From Ornithobacterium rhinotracheale DSM 15997 (GTDB taxonomy: Bacteria; Bacteroidota; Bacteroidia; Flavobacteriales; Weeksellaceae), in the NCBI RefSeq assembly GCF_000265465.1, contig NC_018016.1, positions 1,850,001 through 1,914,000 on the forward strand: DNA of 64,000 nt. Reading direction: 5' to 3'. Under the pieces are notes generated by a model that did not search any database, had not been told where the DNA came from, and worked only from the letters and a program-made list of their open reading frames with translations. Both the position numbers and the translations under genes were made by a program. Positions 49,881 through 60,300 of this stretch are shown here, one piece after another. Every line of letters starts with the position of its first letter. The first letter of the stretch is position 1.

Positions 49881-51641
49881 ATGCAGATGTATTTGGTCAT
49901 AATTGTGCTGTTAGTTTTGGTCGTGGGCTTAGCCACCGACAAAGTGCGTTCGTCTATGTTATTTCTGCTTTCAGCATTGGTGCTGATGGTGTTTAATGTG
50001 CTCGATCCCAAAACTTTTTTGAGCAGTTTTGCCAATAAGTCCATTGCCATAATTTTCGTGTTGATTTTGCTCACTTCGGCGATTAATTTTAATTATAATA
50101 TCGTCAAGTATTTAGATAAAATATTTACGCAAGAAAATAAGCCCAAATATTTCTTATTTCAGACTACGAGCTGGGTTTCGTTCATTTCTGCATTTATGAA
50201 CAATACGCCCATTGTGGCACTCATGATTCCCTACATCACGCACTGGAGCAAACGCCACGGGCAAGCACCGTCTAAATTCTTGATTCCGCTGTCCTATGCC
50301 GCCATTACGGGAGGCATGCTCACCACAATTGGAACTTCGACCAATTTGGTGCTTAACGGGTTTATCGAGAGCCGAGGCATCAAAGCCTTTACCATGTTCG
50401 ATTTCCTATTGCCAGGGCTTGTAACCTGCGTGGCATGTTTGATTTTCATGGTATTTTTTGCTTATAAAATTTTGCCTGCGAGAAAAAGTGCAATTGATAT
50501 CAAAGAAAATTTAAAAGAATATTTAGTAGAAATTTCGCTAAAACCCAATGCCCAAGTCGTGGGACATACCGTGGAAGAAGCAGGTTTAAGGAATTTGCTC
50601 GGGGTGTATTTGGTAGAAATTTTTAGAGATGGAAAAACAATTTCGCCCGTTTCGCCACAAGAAACTTTGCAGCCCAATGATTTGTTGTTTTTTGCAGGCG
50701 ACACGCAACACATTGTGGAAATCGTGAAAGAGAAAAACGGATTTGTGTTCCCAAAAACCGAAAGGTTTAATCTGAAAGGAGATTTAAAAGTGGTGGAAAC
50801 CTTAATTCCGTATAATTCCAATTTGGCGGGGCGCACTTTAAAGGAAAGCCGATTCCGTGAGAAATACGATGCAGCCGTAATCGCTATTCACCGAAATGGG
50901 GAACGCTTGCGAGGAAAATTAGGAGAAATCCGATTGGCATACGGAGACTTGTTGATGCTCACCACAGGAGAGCATTTTGCGCAGTTGGTGCAAAATAATA
51001 CCAACATTTATGTATTGGAGGAAAAAGACGAAATCAAGAAAATTCCGTTTTGGAAAAGTGCCATTTTGCTTGCTGTTTCGGTTTTGGCTTTAGGACTTTC
51101 GGTATTTAAGATTTTAGACTTTTTTGTCTCGCTTTTGGTCATTCTTTCCGCATTTTTCGCGCTGAAAATGTATAACTCTACGCAATTAAAAAACAATTTA
51201 AATATCGATTTATTTCTGATTTTAGGCAGTTCCATTGCCATTGGCACCGCCTTTATGGATACGGGAGGAGCCAAATGGATTGGCGATTTTGTGCTCAGTA
51301 TTTTTCAGCAATACGATAAGATTGGGATTTTAATCGGTGTGTATCTTTTAACGCTGATTCTCACTTCGTTTGTTACCAATGTTGCGGCAATTTCCATAGT
51401 GTTTCCCATTGCGTTTGAAATCAGCCGAGAGCTGAATATGCCAGCGCAAGCCCTGTTTTTGGCGATAGCCTTTGGAGCCTCTTGTGCCCTTATTACGCCG
51501 TTTGGCTACCAAACCAATTTGATGATTTATGGCGTGGGCGGCTATAAATTCAAAGATTTTATAAAAATAGGCGTGCCGATGACGGTGATTTATTCCATCG
51601 CATGTTTGGTAAGCATCGCCTTAATTTATCATTTAATTTAA
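49881..51641 (+). CDS. SLC13/DASS-type permease with TrkA-C domains, probably sulfate importer
   Basis: A 586-residue inner-membrane transporter. Hydrophobic segments cover residues 1-200 and 380-585. Between them are two TrkA-C (RCK_C) domains (about 210-290 and 295-375: LEVVG-like HTVEEAGLRNLLGVYLVEIFRD and GRTLKESRFREKYDAAVIAI). Family landmarks are NNTPIVALMIPY, GTSTNLVLNGF and FVTNVAAISIVFPIAFE. Its place inside the cysQ-cysC-cysD-cysN operon, with gaps of 4-10 bases, makes sulfate the likely substrate; that is inference from context. Confidence 0.88.
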   Translation: MQMYLVIIVLLVLVVGLATDKVRSSMLFLLSALVLMVFNVLDPKTFLSSFANKSIAIIFVLILLTSAINFNYNIVKYLDKIFTQENKPKYFLFQTTSWVSFISAFMNNTPIVALMIPYITHWSKRHGQAPSKFLIPLSYAAITGGMLTTIGTSTNLVLNGFIESRGIKAFTMFDFLLPGLVTCVACLIFMVFFAYKILPARKSAIDIKENLKEYLVEISLKPNAQVVGHTVEEAGLRNLLGVYLVEIFRDGKTISPVSPQETLQPNDLLFFAGDTQHIVEIVKEKNGFVFPKTERFNLKGDLKVVETLIPYNSNLAGRTLKESRFREKYDAAVIAIHRNGERLRGKLGEIRLAYGDLLMLTTGEHFAQLVQNNTNIYVLEEKDEIKKIPFWKSAILLAVSVLALGLSVFKILDFFVSLLVILSAFFALKMYNSTQLKNNLNIDLFLILGSSIAIGTAFMDTGGAKWIGDFVLSIFQQYDKIGILIGVYLLTLILTSFVTNVAAISIVFPIAFEISRELNMPAQALFLAIAFGASCALITPFGYQTNLMIYGVGGYKFKDFIKIGVPMTVIYSIACLVSIALIYHLI

Positions 51642-51651
51642 AAATTTAATT

Positions 51652-52248
51652 ATGACTAAAAGCGAAAATATAGTACAGCAAAATTATAAAATCACGCGTG
51701 CCGAGCGCGAAAAACTCAACAATCAAAAAGGCAAAGTATTTTGGTTTTCGGGTTTATCGGGTTCGGGAAAATCGAGTTTAGCCAATTTGCTTGAGGTGGA
51801 ATTGCACCAAAAAGGTTTTAAAACCTATGTTTTAGACGGAGATAATATCCGATTTGGTTTAAACAAAGACTTAGGGTTCAGTGCCGAAGACCGAAAGGAA
51901 AACCTACGCCGAATTGGGGAAGTTGCCAAACTTTTTGTAGACGCGGGCGTGATTGTGCTTGCTGCCTTCATTACGCCCTACGAAGCCGAGCGCGAGAGCC
52001 TTCGCCAAATTGTGGGAGAAAACGATTTTGTGCATATTTTCGTGGATTGTCCAGTAGAAGTTTGTGCGCAGCGCGATGTAAAAGGCTTGTATGAAAAAGC
52101 CAAAAAAGGTGAAATTAAAAACTTTACAGGGATTTCTGCACCCTTTGAAATTCCTGCCCAAAATGATTTAATAATTAAAACAGATACCGAAACACCTGCC
52201 GAAAGCTTAAAAAAATTAGTACATTTGGCATTCGAGAAAATTCAATAA
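51652..52248 (+). CDS. cysC: Adenylylsulfate kinase
   Basis: Phosphorylates APS to PAPS (EC 2.7.1.25). The 198 residues match the family. P-loop GLSGSGKS at residues 34-41, VLDGDNIRFGLNKDLGFS, DRKENLRRIGEVAKLF and VDCPVEVCAQRDVKGLYEKA. The FISP motif that carries the phospho-Ser in enterobacterial enzymes reads FITP here (Thr108). It stands directly before cysD, forming the activation module. Confidence 0.96.
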   Translation: MTKSENIVQQNYKITRAEREKLNNQKGKVFWFSGLSGSGKSSLANLLEVELHQKGFKTYVLDGDNIRFGLNKDLGFSAEDRKENLRRIGEVAKLFVDAGVIVLAAFITPYEAERESLRQIVGENDFVHIFVDCPVEVCAQRDVKGLYEKAKKGEIKNFTGISAPFEIPAQNDLIIKTDTETPAESLKKLVHLAFEKIQ

Positions 52249-52252
52249 GATT

Positions 52253-53155
52253 ATGGGATATAAATTATCATATTTAAAGCAATTAGAAGCAGAATCCATA
52301 TTTGTAATTCGAGAGGTTTTTGCGCAATTTGATAATCCTGCCATTCTTTTCTCTGGGGGAAAAGATAGCATTGTGATGACGCATTTAGCCAAAAAAGCCT
52401 TTTCGCCTGCCAAAATTCCTTTTCCGCTCGTGCATATAGACACGGGGCACAATTTCCCTGAAGCGATAGAATACCGCGATAATTTGGTAAAAGAATTGGG
52501 CGTGCAGCTGATTGTGGGCTCTGTGCAGAAGTCGATTGATGAAGGGCGCGTGCAGGAGGAAACGGGAATCAATGCAAGTAGAAATAAATTGCAAACCACC
52601 ACTTTGCTCGACACGATAGAAGAATACCAGTTTGATGCCTGCATGGGCGGTGGTCGCCGTGATGAGGAAAAAGCCAGAGCCAAAGAAAGATTTTTCTCGC
52701 ACCGAGATGATTTTGGACAATGGGACCCTAAAAATCAGCGTCCAGAATTGTGGCATTTATTTAATGGTAAAAAGAATATGGGCGAGCATTTTAGAGTGTT
52801 CCCGATTTCTAACTGGACAGAGATGGATATTTGGAATTACATTTTGGAAGAAAACATTCCATTGCCGTTGATGTATTTTGCGCACGAGCGCGAGGTGGTG
52901 TGGAGAAATAATTCTTGGATTCCAAATTCAGAGTTTTTACAATTAAGAGAAGGCGAGGAAATCGTGAAAAAGCAAGTGCGCTTTAGAACACTTGGCGACA
53001 TCACCATTACGGGTGGAATAGAGTCTGATGCCGATACTTTACAGAAAATTGTAAACGAAGTGACAACTACTCGCAGCACAGAAAGAGGTAACCGCGCCGA
53101 TGACAAGCGAAGCGATACCGCAATGGAGGATCGCAAAAAAGAAGGATATTTTTAA
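52253..53155 (+). CDS. cysD: Sulfate adenylyltransferase subunit 2
   Basis: Small catalytic subunit that couples ATP and sulfate to form APS (EC 2.7.7.4), together with the CysN GTPase. 300 residues, PP-loop SGGKDS at residues 34-39, HIDTGHNFPEAIEYRD, MGGGRRDEEKARAKERFFSH region (about 124-145), FPISNWTEMDIWNYI and the C-terminal RADDKRSDTAMEDRKKEGYF. The start is 4 bases after the cysC stop; translation is probably coupled. Confidence 0.97.
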   Translation: MGYKLSYLKQLEAESIFVIREVFAQFDNPAILFSGGKDSIVMTHLAKKAFSPAKIPFPLVHIDTGHNFPEAIEYRDNLVKELGVQLIVGSVQKSIDEGRVQEETGINASRNKLQTTTLLDTIEEYQFDACMGGGRRDEEKARAKERFFSHRDDFGQWDPKNQRPELWHLFNGKKNMGEHFRVFPISNWTEMDIWNYILEENIPLPLMYFAHEREVVWRNNSWIPNSEFLQLREGEEIVKKQVRFRTLGDITITGGIESDADTLQKIVNEVTTTRSTERGNRADDKRSDTAMEDRKKEGYF

Positions 53156-53208
53156 TTTTTTAGCCAAAAAAATATTTCTTCAATTATAATTAAAAGCTTA
53201 AAATAAAA

Positions 53209-54468
53209 ATGACAAATAATACTGAAAGAGAATTATTAAGATTTACAACCGCAGGGAGTGTAGACGACGGAAAAAGTACACTCATCGGGCGATTGTTATA
53301 CGATTCTAAATCTATATTTCAAGATCAATTAAATGCAGTAGAATCAAGCTCACGCAAAAAAGGTTTGGAGCAAATCGATTTTTCGTTATTGACCGACGGG
53401 CTCAAAGACGAGCGCGAGCAAGGAATCACCATTGATGTGGCGTATCGCTATTTTTCTACGCCTAAAAGAAAATTCATCATCGCAGACACTCCAGGGCACA
53501 TTCAGTACACCAGAAATATGGTTACGGGCGCATCTACTGCCAATCTTGCCATAATTTTGGTTGATGCCAGAAATGGTGTAATTGAACAGACCAAACGCCA
53601 CTCTTATATTGCCTCTTTGTTGCAAATTCCGCACTTGGTGGTGTGTGTGAACAAAATGGATTTGGTGGATTATAGCGAAGAAGCCTTTAACAAAGTCATT
53701 GCACAATACGATGATTTTTCGTCTAAAATGACGATAAAAGATGTGCACTACATTCCGATTTCTGCCTTGCATGGCGACAATGTGGTAGACAAGTCAGATA
53801 AAATGCCTTGGTATCAAGGGCGCACTTTGCTCGATACGCTAGAAACCATACACATCGCAAGCGACCAAAACTTTATCGATATGCGTTTCCCTGTGCAAAC
53901 CGTGATTCGTCCGCACAGCGATGCCTTTCACGATTTTAGAGGCTATGCCGGGCAAGTAGCCAGCGGAATCGTGCGTGTAGGCGATGAGGTAGAGGTGTTG
54001 CCATCAGGTTTTTCCTCAAAAGTGAAATCAATCCACACCCACGACGGCGATTTGCAAGAAGCCTATCCGCCCATGTCGGTAGCACTTACGCTAGAAGATG
54101 ATATAGATGTGAGCCGTGGCGATATGATTGTAAAGAAAAACAATCAGCCAGAAAGCACGCAAGATATAGATGTTATGCTTTGCTGGTTCAATCAAAAACC
54201 AGCACACCCACGAGGGAAATATTATCTAAAACACACGACCAACGAGGTGAAAGCCATGATTAAAGAAGTGGTGTACAAGGTAGATGTGAACACGCTAAAC
54301 CGTAACGAGGAAGACAAGCAATTAACAATGAACGACATTGCTCGAGTGAAATTAAGAACCACCAAACCACTTTTTGCCGATAAATATAGAGAAAACCGAA
54401 TCACGGGAAGTTTGATTTTAATCGATGAAACTACCAACGAGACCGTGGCGGCAGGAATGATTTGCTAG
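53209..54468 (+). CDS. cysN: Sulfate adenylyltransferase subunit 1 (GTPase)
   Basis: GTPase of the EF-Tu type that drives APS formation by CysD. 419 residues; GTP motifs GSVDDGKS (16-23), [27 protein letters not shown]. Beta-barrel domains follow ([25 protein letters not shown]). There is no CysC fusion at the C terminus; the kinase is a separate gene here. Last gene of the operon. No PAPS or sulfite reductase follows, so where the PAPS goes is not shown in this window. Confidence 0.97.
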   Translation: MTNNTERELLRFTTAGSVDDGKSTLIGRLLYDSKSIFQDQLNAVESSSRKKGLEQIDFSLLTDGLKDEREQGITIDVAYRYFSTPKRKFIIADTPGHIQYTRNMVTGASTANLAIILVDARNGVIEQTKRHSYIASLLQIPHLVVCVNKMDLVDYSEEAFNKVIAQYDDFSSKMTIKDVHYIPISALHGDNVVDKSDKMPWYQGRTLLDTLETIHIASDQNFIDMRFPVQTVIRPHSDAFHDFRGYAGQVASGIVRVGDEVEVLPSGFSSKVKSIHTHDGDLQEAYPPMSVALTLEDDIDVSRGDMIVKKNNQPESTQDIDVMLCWFNQKPAHPRGKYYLKHTTNEVKAMIKEVVYKVDVNTLNRNEEDKQLTMNDIARVKLRTTKPLFADKYRENRITGSLILIDETTNETVAAGMIC

Positions 54469-54561
54469 AAATAAAAGAAAATGAATAGCATATCACCTTT
54501 TTATATATTAAATATAGCTAAAGCTAAAAGTTGAGATTGTGAGTTTTTTAATAAATTAAGC

Positions 54562-54750
54562 TGGGCGATAGAAGAATTGCAATGGGCGGCGCAAAATGTT
54601 GTGAAAAAATAGGAAAGCGGCTCACGGCGATAGAAGAATGACCTACGGCGACAGGAAAATGACTTACGGCGATAGAAGAACGCCCTATGGCGGCAGAAGA
54701 ATGACCCACGGCAACAGAAGAATGCCCTATGGCGACAGGAAAACGGCATG
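54562..54750. repeat. 21-bp degenerate tandem repeat (about nine units)
   Basis: Nine 21-base phases, six of them clear (54625-54750), with consensus near CGGCGATAGAAGAATGACC plus TA. The unit length keeps frame on both strands. The plus strand reads MTYGDRR-like heptads without a start and with a stop just upstream. The minus strand (54501-54761) is open with FFYRRKS-like heptads. Neither looks like a known protein, so I call no gene. The gene-free stretch 54469-54850 holds nothing else I can see. Confidence 0.75.
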
Positions 54751-54850
54751 TAATAATGCAATTTTTAGTAGCGTTTAAAAAGAATATGCCTCAGAAAAAG
54801 GATTTTTAAAGAAGAATAGAATAAATAAATCGTTTATAAATGAAAAAAAT

Positions 54851-56968
54851 ATGAATAGAATCCAGATTAAATTAAGTTTAATGCTAAGTCTAGTAGTAGG
54901 ATTTGCATTTGCCCAAAAAAGTGGCGGAATGTGGATTCCTAATGAGCTAAACGAAAAAGAAATGAAGGAAATGGGCATGAAAATTTCGGCAAAAGATATT
55001 TTCAATCCCAACGCCCCAAGTATCAAAGACGCCGTAGCGCACTTTGGCGGAGGGTGTACCTCCGAGGTGATTTCGCCACAAGGGCTCTTGCTCACCAATC
55101 ACCACTGTGGATATGGACAAATCCAAGCGCACTCAAGCGTAGAACACGATTATTTAAAAGATGGATTCTGGGCAAAAAGCAACGCCGAGGAATTGCCCAA
55201 CCCAGGGCTTACTGCCACTTTTATAGTCGATATAAAAGACATAACCCCGCAAGTGAAAGAAGCCACTGCCGTGAAAGCAGGGAAAAATCAACTAGCGGAA
55301 CTAACAAAGCAAGCCATCGAGAAAATTAAAAATAATTATCCCAAACAGCCATGGCAAGAAGTAATGGTAAAACCCTTTTACAAAGGAAATAAATACTATC
55401 TTTTCGTAACAGAAACCTTTAAAGATGTTCGTTTGGTAGGAGCTCCACCGAGCAGCATCGGGAAATTCGGTAGCGATACCGACAACTGGGTTTGGCCAAG
55501 ACACACAGGCGATTTCTCAATCTTTAGAATCTATGCAGATAAGAACAATCGCCCAGCAGAATATTCCAAAGACAATGTTCCATATAAGCCAGAACATTTT
55601 TTACCTATAAATATTAAAGGAATCAACGAGGGCGATTTCACCTTCGTGTTCGGTTTCCCAGGAACCACCGACGAGTATTTGCCAGCCTCATCGCTAGAGC
55701 AAGTAGTGAATGTATTAAATCCTGCCAAAATCAAAGTGAGAGACAATGCCTTGAAAATTATGGATAAATACATGAAAGCCGATCAGAAAACCAAAATTCA
55801 ATACGCAGCCACCTATGCAAGCATTGCCAACTATTGGAAAAAATGGATCGGAGAATCGCAAGGGATTCAAAAATCCAACGCCGTGGAACATAAAAAAGCT
55901 TACGAGCAAAGATTGCAAGAAAAAATCAATAAAAAATGTAAGCAAAATAAAAACAAGCCTTGCGACGAATACCCTACTTTGATTGCCGATTTGGGCAAAC
56001 TAAATAAAGAAGTAGAAGAGTATAATCTGGTGGCAGATATGTTTTCGGAGGCAATTTACAGAAACTCTCAGCTTTTGAGAATGGCACTTAATGCCAATAA
56101 TCTTTTAATGAATACAGATAAAGATTATTACGACAAAGTAACTCAAAACTTCAAAGGGATTTACAAAAACTTCAATCCACAAGTAGAAGAAGAAGTGGCT
56201 TTAAAAATGTGGGAGCTTTATCACCAAGAAGTGCCAGCTACTTATGCGCCAAACAGCTTAGCAATCACGCCACAAGACATTCAAAATTCAATTATATTTA
56301 AATTAGGGAAAGAAGGCACAGCCTTATTAGACAATCAAAATCAATTTTTAGCCGAATTGAAAAAAGATAATTTAGTAAAGAAAGTAGGAGCCCTAACTCA
56401 GATTTATTACCAAGAAGTTTCTGCGCCCCGCCAAGCAATTCAGCAAAAAATCGATGAAAAAATGATGGCATACATGAAAGCTCAATTGGAGCTGATGCAA
56501 GATGAGAAAAGATTCTTCCCAGATGCCAACTCAACATTGCGTGTAACCTATGGTAAGGTAAAAGGCTACGAGCCACGCGATGCGGTAGAATATGAGCCAA
56601 AAACCTATTTAAAAGGAATTATGGAAAAATACATTCCAGGCGATTATGAATTTGATGTTTCTCCAAAGTTGATAGAATTATTTGAGCAAAAAGATTACGG
56701 CATTTATGGAGAAAAAGGAAAAATGCCTGTTAACTTTATCGCTACAAATCACACCACGGGAGGGAACTCAGGGAGCCCAGCTTTGGACGCCAACGGAAAC
56801 CTTATCGGTTTGAATTTTGACCGAGTTTGGGAAGGGACCATGAGCGACCTCTACTATGATTCAGAAATCTGCCGAAATATTATGGTAGATATGCGTTATG
56901 TACTTTTCGTAATTGATAAATATGCAGGCGCAAAACGCTTAATCAAAGAGATGAAAATTTTGAAATAA
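54851..56968 (+). CDS. S46 dipeptidyl peptidase, DPP11-like (Asp/Glu-specific)
   Basis: Periplasmic or surface exopeptidase that removes dipeptides from protein N termini, feeding amino acids to an asaccharolytic lifestyle. 705 residues, signal peptide ending near residue 21 (GFAFAQ). The S46 catalytic triad is visible: His85 in LLLTNHHCGYG, Asp221 in RHTGDFS and Ser640 in TGGNSGSPALD. Eighteen residues after the Ser comes Arg658 (NFDRVWEG). In Porphyromonas this position is Arg in DPP11 (cuts after Asp/Glu) and Gly in DPP7. Specificity is inferred from that residue. Monocistronic, with a terminator behind. Confidence 0.9.
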   Translation: MNRIQIKLSLMLSLVVGFAFAQKSGGMWIPNELNEKEMKEMGMKISAKDIFNPNAPSIKDAVAHFGGGCTSEVISPQGLLLTNHHCGYGQIQAHSSVEHDYLKDGFWAKSNAEELPNPGLTATFIVDIKDITPQVKEATAVKAGKNQLAELTKQAIEKIKNNYPKQPWQEVMVKPFYKGNKYYLFVTETFKDVRLVGAPPSSIGKFGSDTDNWVWPRHTGDFSIFRIYADKNNRPAEYSKDNVPYKPEHFLPINIKGINEGDFTFVFGFPGTTDEYLPASSLEQVVNVLNPAKIKVRDNALKIMDKYMKADQKTKIQYAATYASIANYWKKWIGESQGIQKSNAVEHKKAYEQRLQEKINKKCKQNKNKPCDEYPTLIADLGKLNKEVEEYNLVADMFSEAIYRNSQLLRMALNANNLLMNTDKDYYDKVTQNFKGIYKNFNPQVEEEVALKMWELYHQEVPATYAPNSLAITPQDIQNSIIFKLGKEGTALLDNQNQFLAELKKDNLVKKVGALTQIYYQEVSAPRQAIQQKIDEKMMAYMKAQLELMQDEKRFFPDANSTLRVTYGKVKGYEPRDAVEYEPKTYLKGIMEKYIPGDYEFDVSPKLIELFEQKDYGIYGEKGKMPVNFIATNHTTGGNSGSPALDANGNLIGLNFDRVWEGTMSDLYYDSEICRNIMVDMRYVLFVIDKYAGAKRLIKEMKILK

Positions 56969-56992
56969 TATAATTTTTCAGGATAAAATTCT

Positions 56993-57026
56993 AGGGGAAT
57001 TGCTAATTGTAGTGATTCCCTTTTTT
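56993..57026 (+). terminator. Terminator of the S46 peptidase gene
   Basis: GGGAAT/ATTCCC stem (56995-57000 with 57015-57020, extended by two pairs), followed by T6. The rest of the gene-free stretch 56969-57310 is very AT-rich and holds only the promoter candidate at 57160. Confidence 0.7.
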
Positions 57027-57159
57027 ATGCTTAAATGTGAGTTAAAGTAATTGCTTTTATAGTTAATTTTGTTGACATTTTATTTTTTGTTTTATTTATA
57101 CTTTAATTTAAAGATTATATATGAAATATGATTTAGATTAATTTTATTTATTAATATGG

Positions 57160-57167
57160 TATTTTTG
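57160..57167 (+). promoter_or_regulatory. Candidate -7 box of the third SusCD operon
   Basis: TATTTTTG fits the -7 consensus and would give a leader of about 140 bases. A weaker box, TATTTTCG, lies at 57278-57285. No clear -33 for either. Confidence 0.3.
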
Positions 57168-57310
57168 CGGTGTGTTTTTTGTTTTTATTCTAAGAAAAAT
57201 GTTTGTTTTTTATTCTTTTGTGTGTTTTTTTAGATAAATTAAGTTGTTAAAAATTTCATCTATGGTAGTTACTTTTCTATTTTCGCGAACTAAACTATTT
57301 AAATTAAAAT

Positions 57311-60300
57311 ATGAGGAGTAAAAACTTATGGATTTTTATTTTTTCATTGTTCTTATGCAGTTACGCATTTGCGCAAGAAAAAGTGATTACGGGAAAAGTG
57401 GTAGACGCCAGTGGGTATCCTTTGGCAGATGCCTATGTTTATGTAGAAGGAGCCGATAAAGGTGTGTACACAGATGCAGAGGGAAATTATAAAATTTCTG
57501 CAGCTGTAGGGGATAAGTTAAAATTCGAATTCATCGGATTTGATACGGTAACGAAAACGATTACCGATAAATCAAAGAAGGTAGATGTAAAGATGTCCTC
57601 TGGTGATAAAGATGTTAAGCTTGATGAGGTGGTAACAACAGGGATCACAACTACAGACAAGCGATTGTTTACAGGTGCGGCAGATAGATTGAAAGGAGAT
57701 GATATTAAATTAGATGGTATCCCAGATGCGAGTCGTGCATTAGAAGGGCGTTCTGCGGGGGTATCAGTACAGAATGTTTCTGGTTCATTTGGTTCTGCTC
57801 CAAAAATTAGAGTGCGTGGAGCAACGTCTATCTATGGTAGTTCAAAGCCACTTTGGGTAGTAGATGGGGTAGTGCTAGAAGATCCAGTGGAATTAAGTGC
57901 AGATGATTTGGCATCGGGAGATGTTTCAACTTTAGTAAGTTCTGCTATCGCTGGTTTAAACCCGAATGATATCGAAAGCATTGAAGTACTAAAAGATGGT
58001 TCTGCGACATCTATTTATGGAGCAAGAGCGATGGCTGGTGTAATTGTAATTACAACTAAGCGAGGTAAAGCTGGTGTAAGTACATTTAATTATACGGGAG
58101 AATTTACTTATAGATTAAGACCTACCTATAAGCAGTTCAATATTATGAATTCACAACAGCAGATGTCTGTTTATCTTGAAATGTTAAATGGAGGATGGTT
58201 AGAGGATTCAAGTCTTACTTATGGTCGTGAAACTGGAGAATTTGGTCGTCTAGCTAAATTGATTCAATTTTCGGAAATTATTAATAACGATGAAGGAAAG
58301 GCTGCTTATTTAAGACCTATTCAATATCGTAATACAGATTGGTTCAAAGAATTGTTTAAAAGTAACATTTTGCAGAGTCACTCGGTGAGTATGTCTTCTG
58401 GTACCGAGAAGGCAACCTATTATGCTTCATTAAGTGCCTTGGTAGATCCAGGATGGACATTGGCTAGTAATGTAAATAGATATACGGCAAACTTTAATAC
58501 ATCGTATAAATTATCAGATAAATTGACATTTGTAGCATTAACTAATGGAAGCTATCGTAAACAAAAAGCACCAGGAACTTTGTCTCAAGATTACGATTAT
58601 GTGAGAGGTACAGTAAAGCGTGATTTCGACATCAACCCATATTCTTTTGCCTTAAATAGTTCAAGAATATTGGATCCAAATGCATATTATACAAGAAACT
58701 ACGCTCCATTTAATATCAAAAAAGAGTTAGAAGAAAACTATATCGATATAAATGTAGCAGATTTGAAATTCCAATCTGAATTAAAATGGAAGCCGTTAAG
58801 AAATGTTGAGGCTAATGTTTTAGGAGCGGTGAAATATCAAAACACTAATCAAGAGCACAATATTACAGAGTTCTCTAACCAAGCTATGGCATATCGTGCC
58901 GATAAACCGACTACAGTGAGAGATCGAAATCCGTTCCTATATAAAGATCCAGATGATCCGCATGGAAATCCATTTACTGTTTTGCCAAAAGGAGGTATTT
59001 ATGAAAAAGTAGGATATAGCATGCTAGGTTATGATTTTAGAGCAACTGCATCGTATAAAAATGAATTTAATAACATTCATACCGTAAATGTTTATGTAGG
59101 AGCCGAGTCAAATTCAATTGATAGAAAGAGAACAGAATTTACAGGTTGGGGATTGCAATACTCAATGGGAGAAACACCATTTTATGTTTATCCATTGTTT
59201 AAAAAAGCAATCGAAGAAAATACATTATACTATGGCATTAACAATACCCGATATAGAAACTTAGCATATTTTGCTAATGCTACATACTCTTGGAAAAGAA
59301 AATATACAGTGAATGGTACTTTGCGTTACGAAGGAACCAATAAGTTAGGTAAATCAAGAAGTGCAAGATGGTTGCCTACTTGGAACGTTTCAGGTGCTTG
59401 GAATATTTCAAAAGAAGATTTCTTTGATCCGTTAAAAAATGTGGTTTCGAACTTAACATTGAAGGCGTCATATAGCTTAACGGCTGATAGAGGTCCAGCT
59501 TGGGTTACAAACTCTTTGGTTGATATCAGAAGTTATAATCCATGGAGACCAGTAGCTTCATTGAAAGAAAGTGGTTTGTTCATCAATGGATTAGAGAACA
59601 GTGAGCTTACTTATGAAAAGAAACATGAGCTTAACTTAGGATTGCAAGCGGAATTCTTAAAAGGAAGAATCCAAACAAGTTTAGATTGGTATAAGCGAGA
59701 TAACTATGATTTGATTACAAGTACTATTACCCAAGGTTTAGGAGGTGTTGTAACTAAATTTGGTAATGTCGGAGCGATGAAGTCAAGCGGAGTTGAACTT
59801 TCAATCAATACTACCAATATTAAAACAAAAGATTTCTCATGGGTAACATCATTTGTTTACTCTCATAACGAAAACGAAGTTACAAAACTAGAAGGTAGGG
59901 TGCGTGCGATGAGCTTGCTCACTGGAAATGGATTTGCAAAAGAGGGGAAACCAGTTCGTGCTATTTACTCTATTCCATTTAAAGGATTGAACGATGAAGG
60001 ACTACCTTTAGTCTTGAACGAAGATGGAGAAATCACCGACAAAGGAGTTAATTTCCAACAAAGCGATAATTTAGATTACTTAATCTATTCAGGAAATGCA
60101 GATCCTACCGATGTGGGAAGTTTTGGAAACATCTTTACTTACAAAAACTTTAAGTTGAATGTATTCTTAACATATTCTTTTGGAAATGTGGTGAGATTAG
60201 ATCCAGTATTTAGTGATGAATATTCAGATCTAGTAGCAACTCCGAGAGAATTTGAAAACAGATGGGTTGTTGCAGGAGATGAAAAGAAAACTAATGTTCC

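Noticed and set aside
54625-54750. Possible CRISPR array
   Set aside because: Units are contiguous 21-mers without spacers, and no cas genes are present.
54501-54761. 86-residue Cys/Arg/Phe-rich open frame on the minus strand over the 21-bp repeat
   Set aside because: Open only because the unit length is a multiple of three; no start context, no known family, and the plus strand is also largely open.
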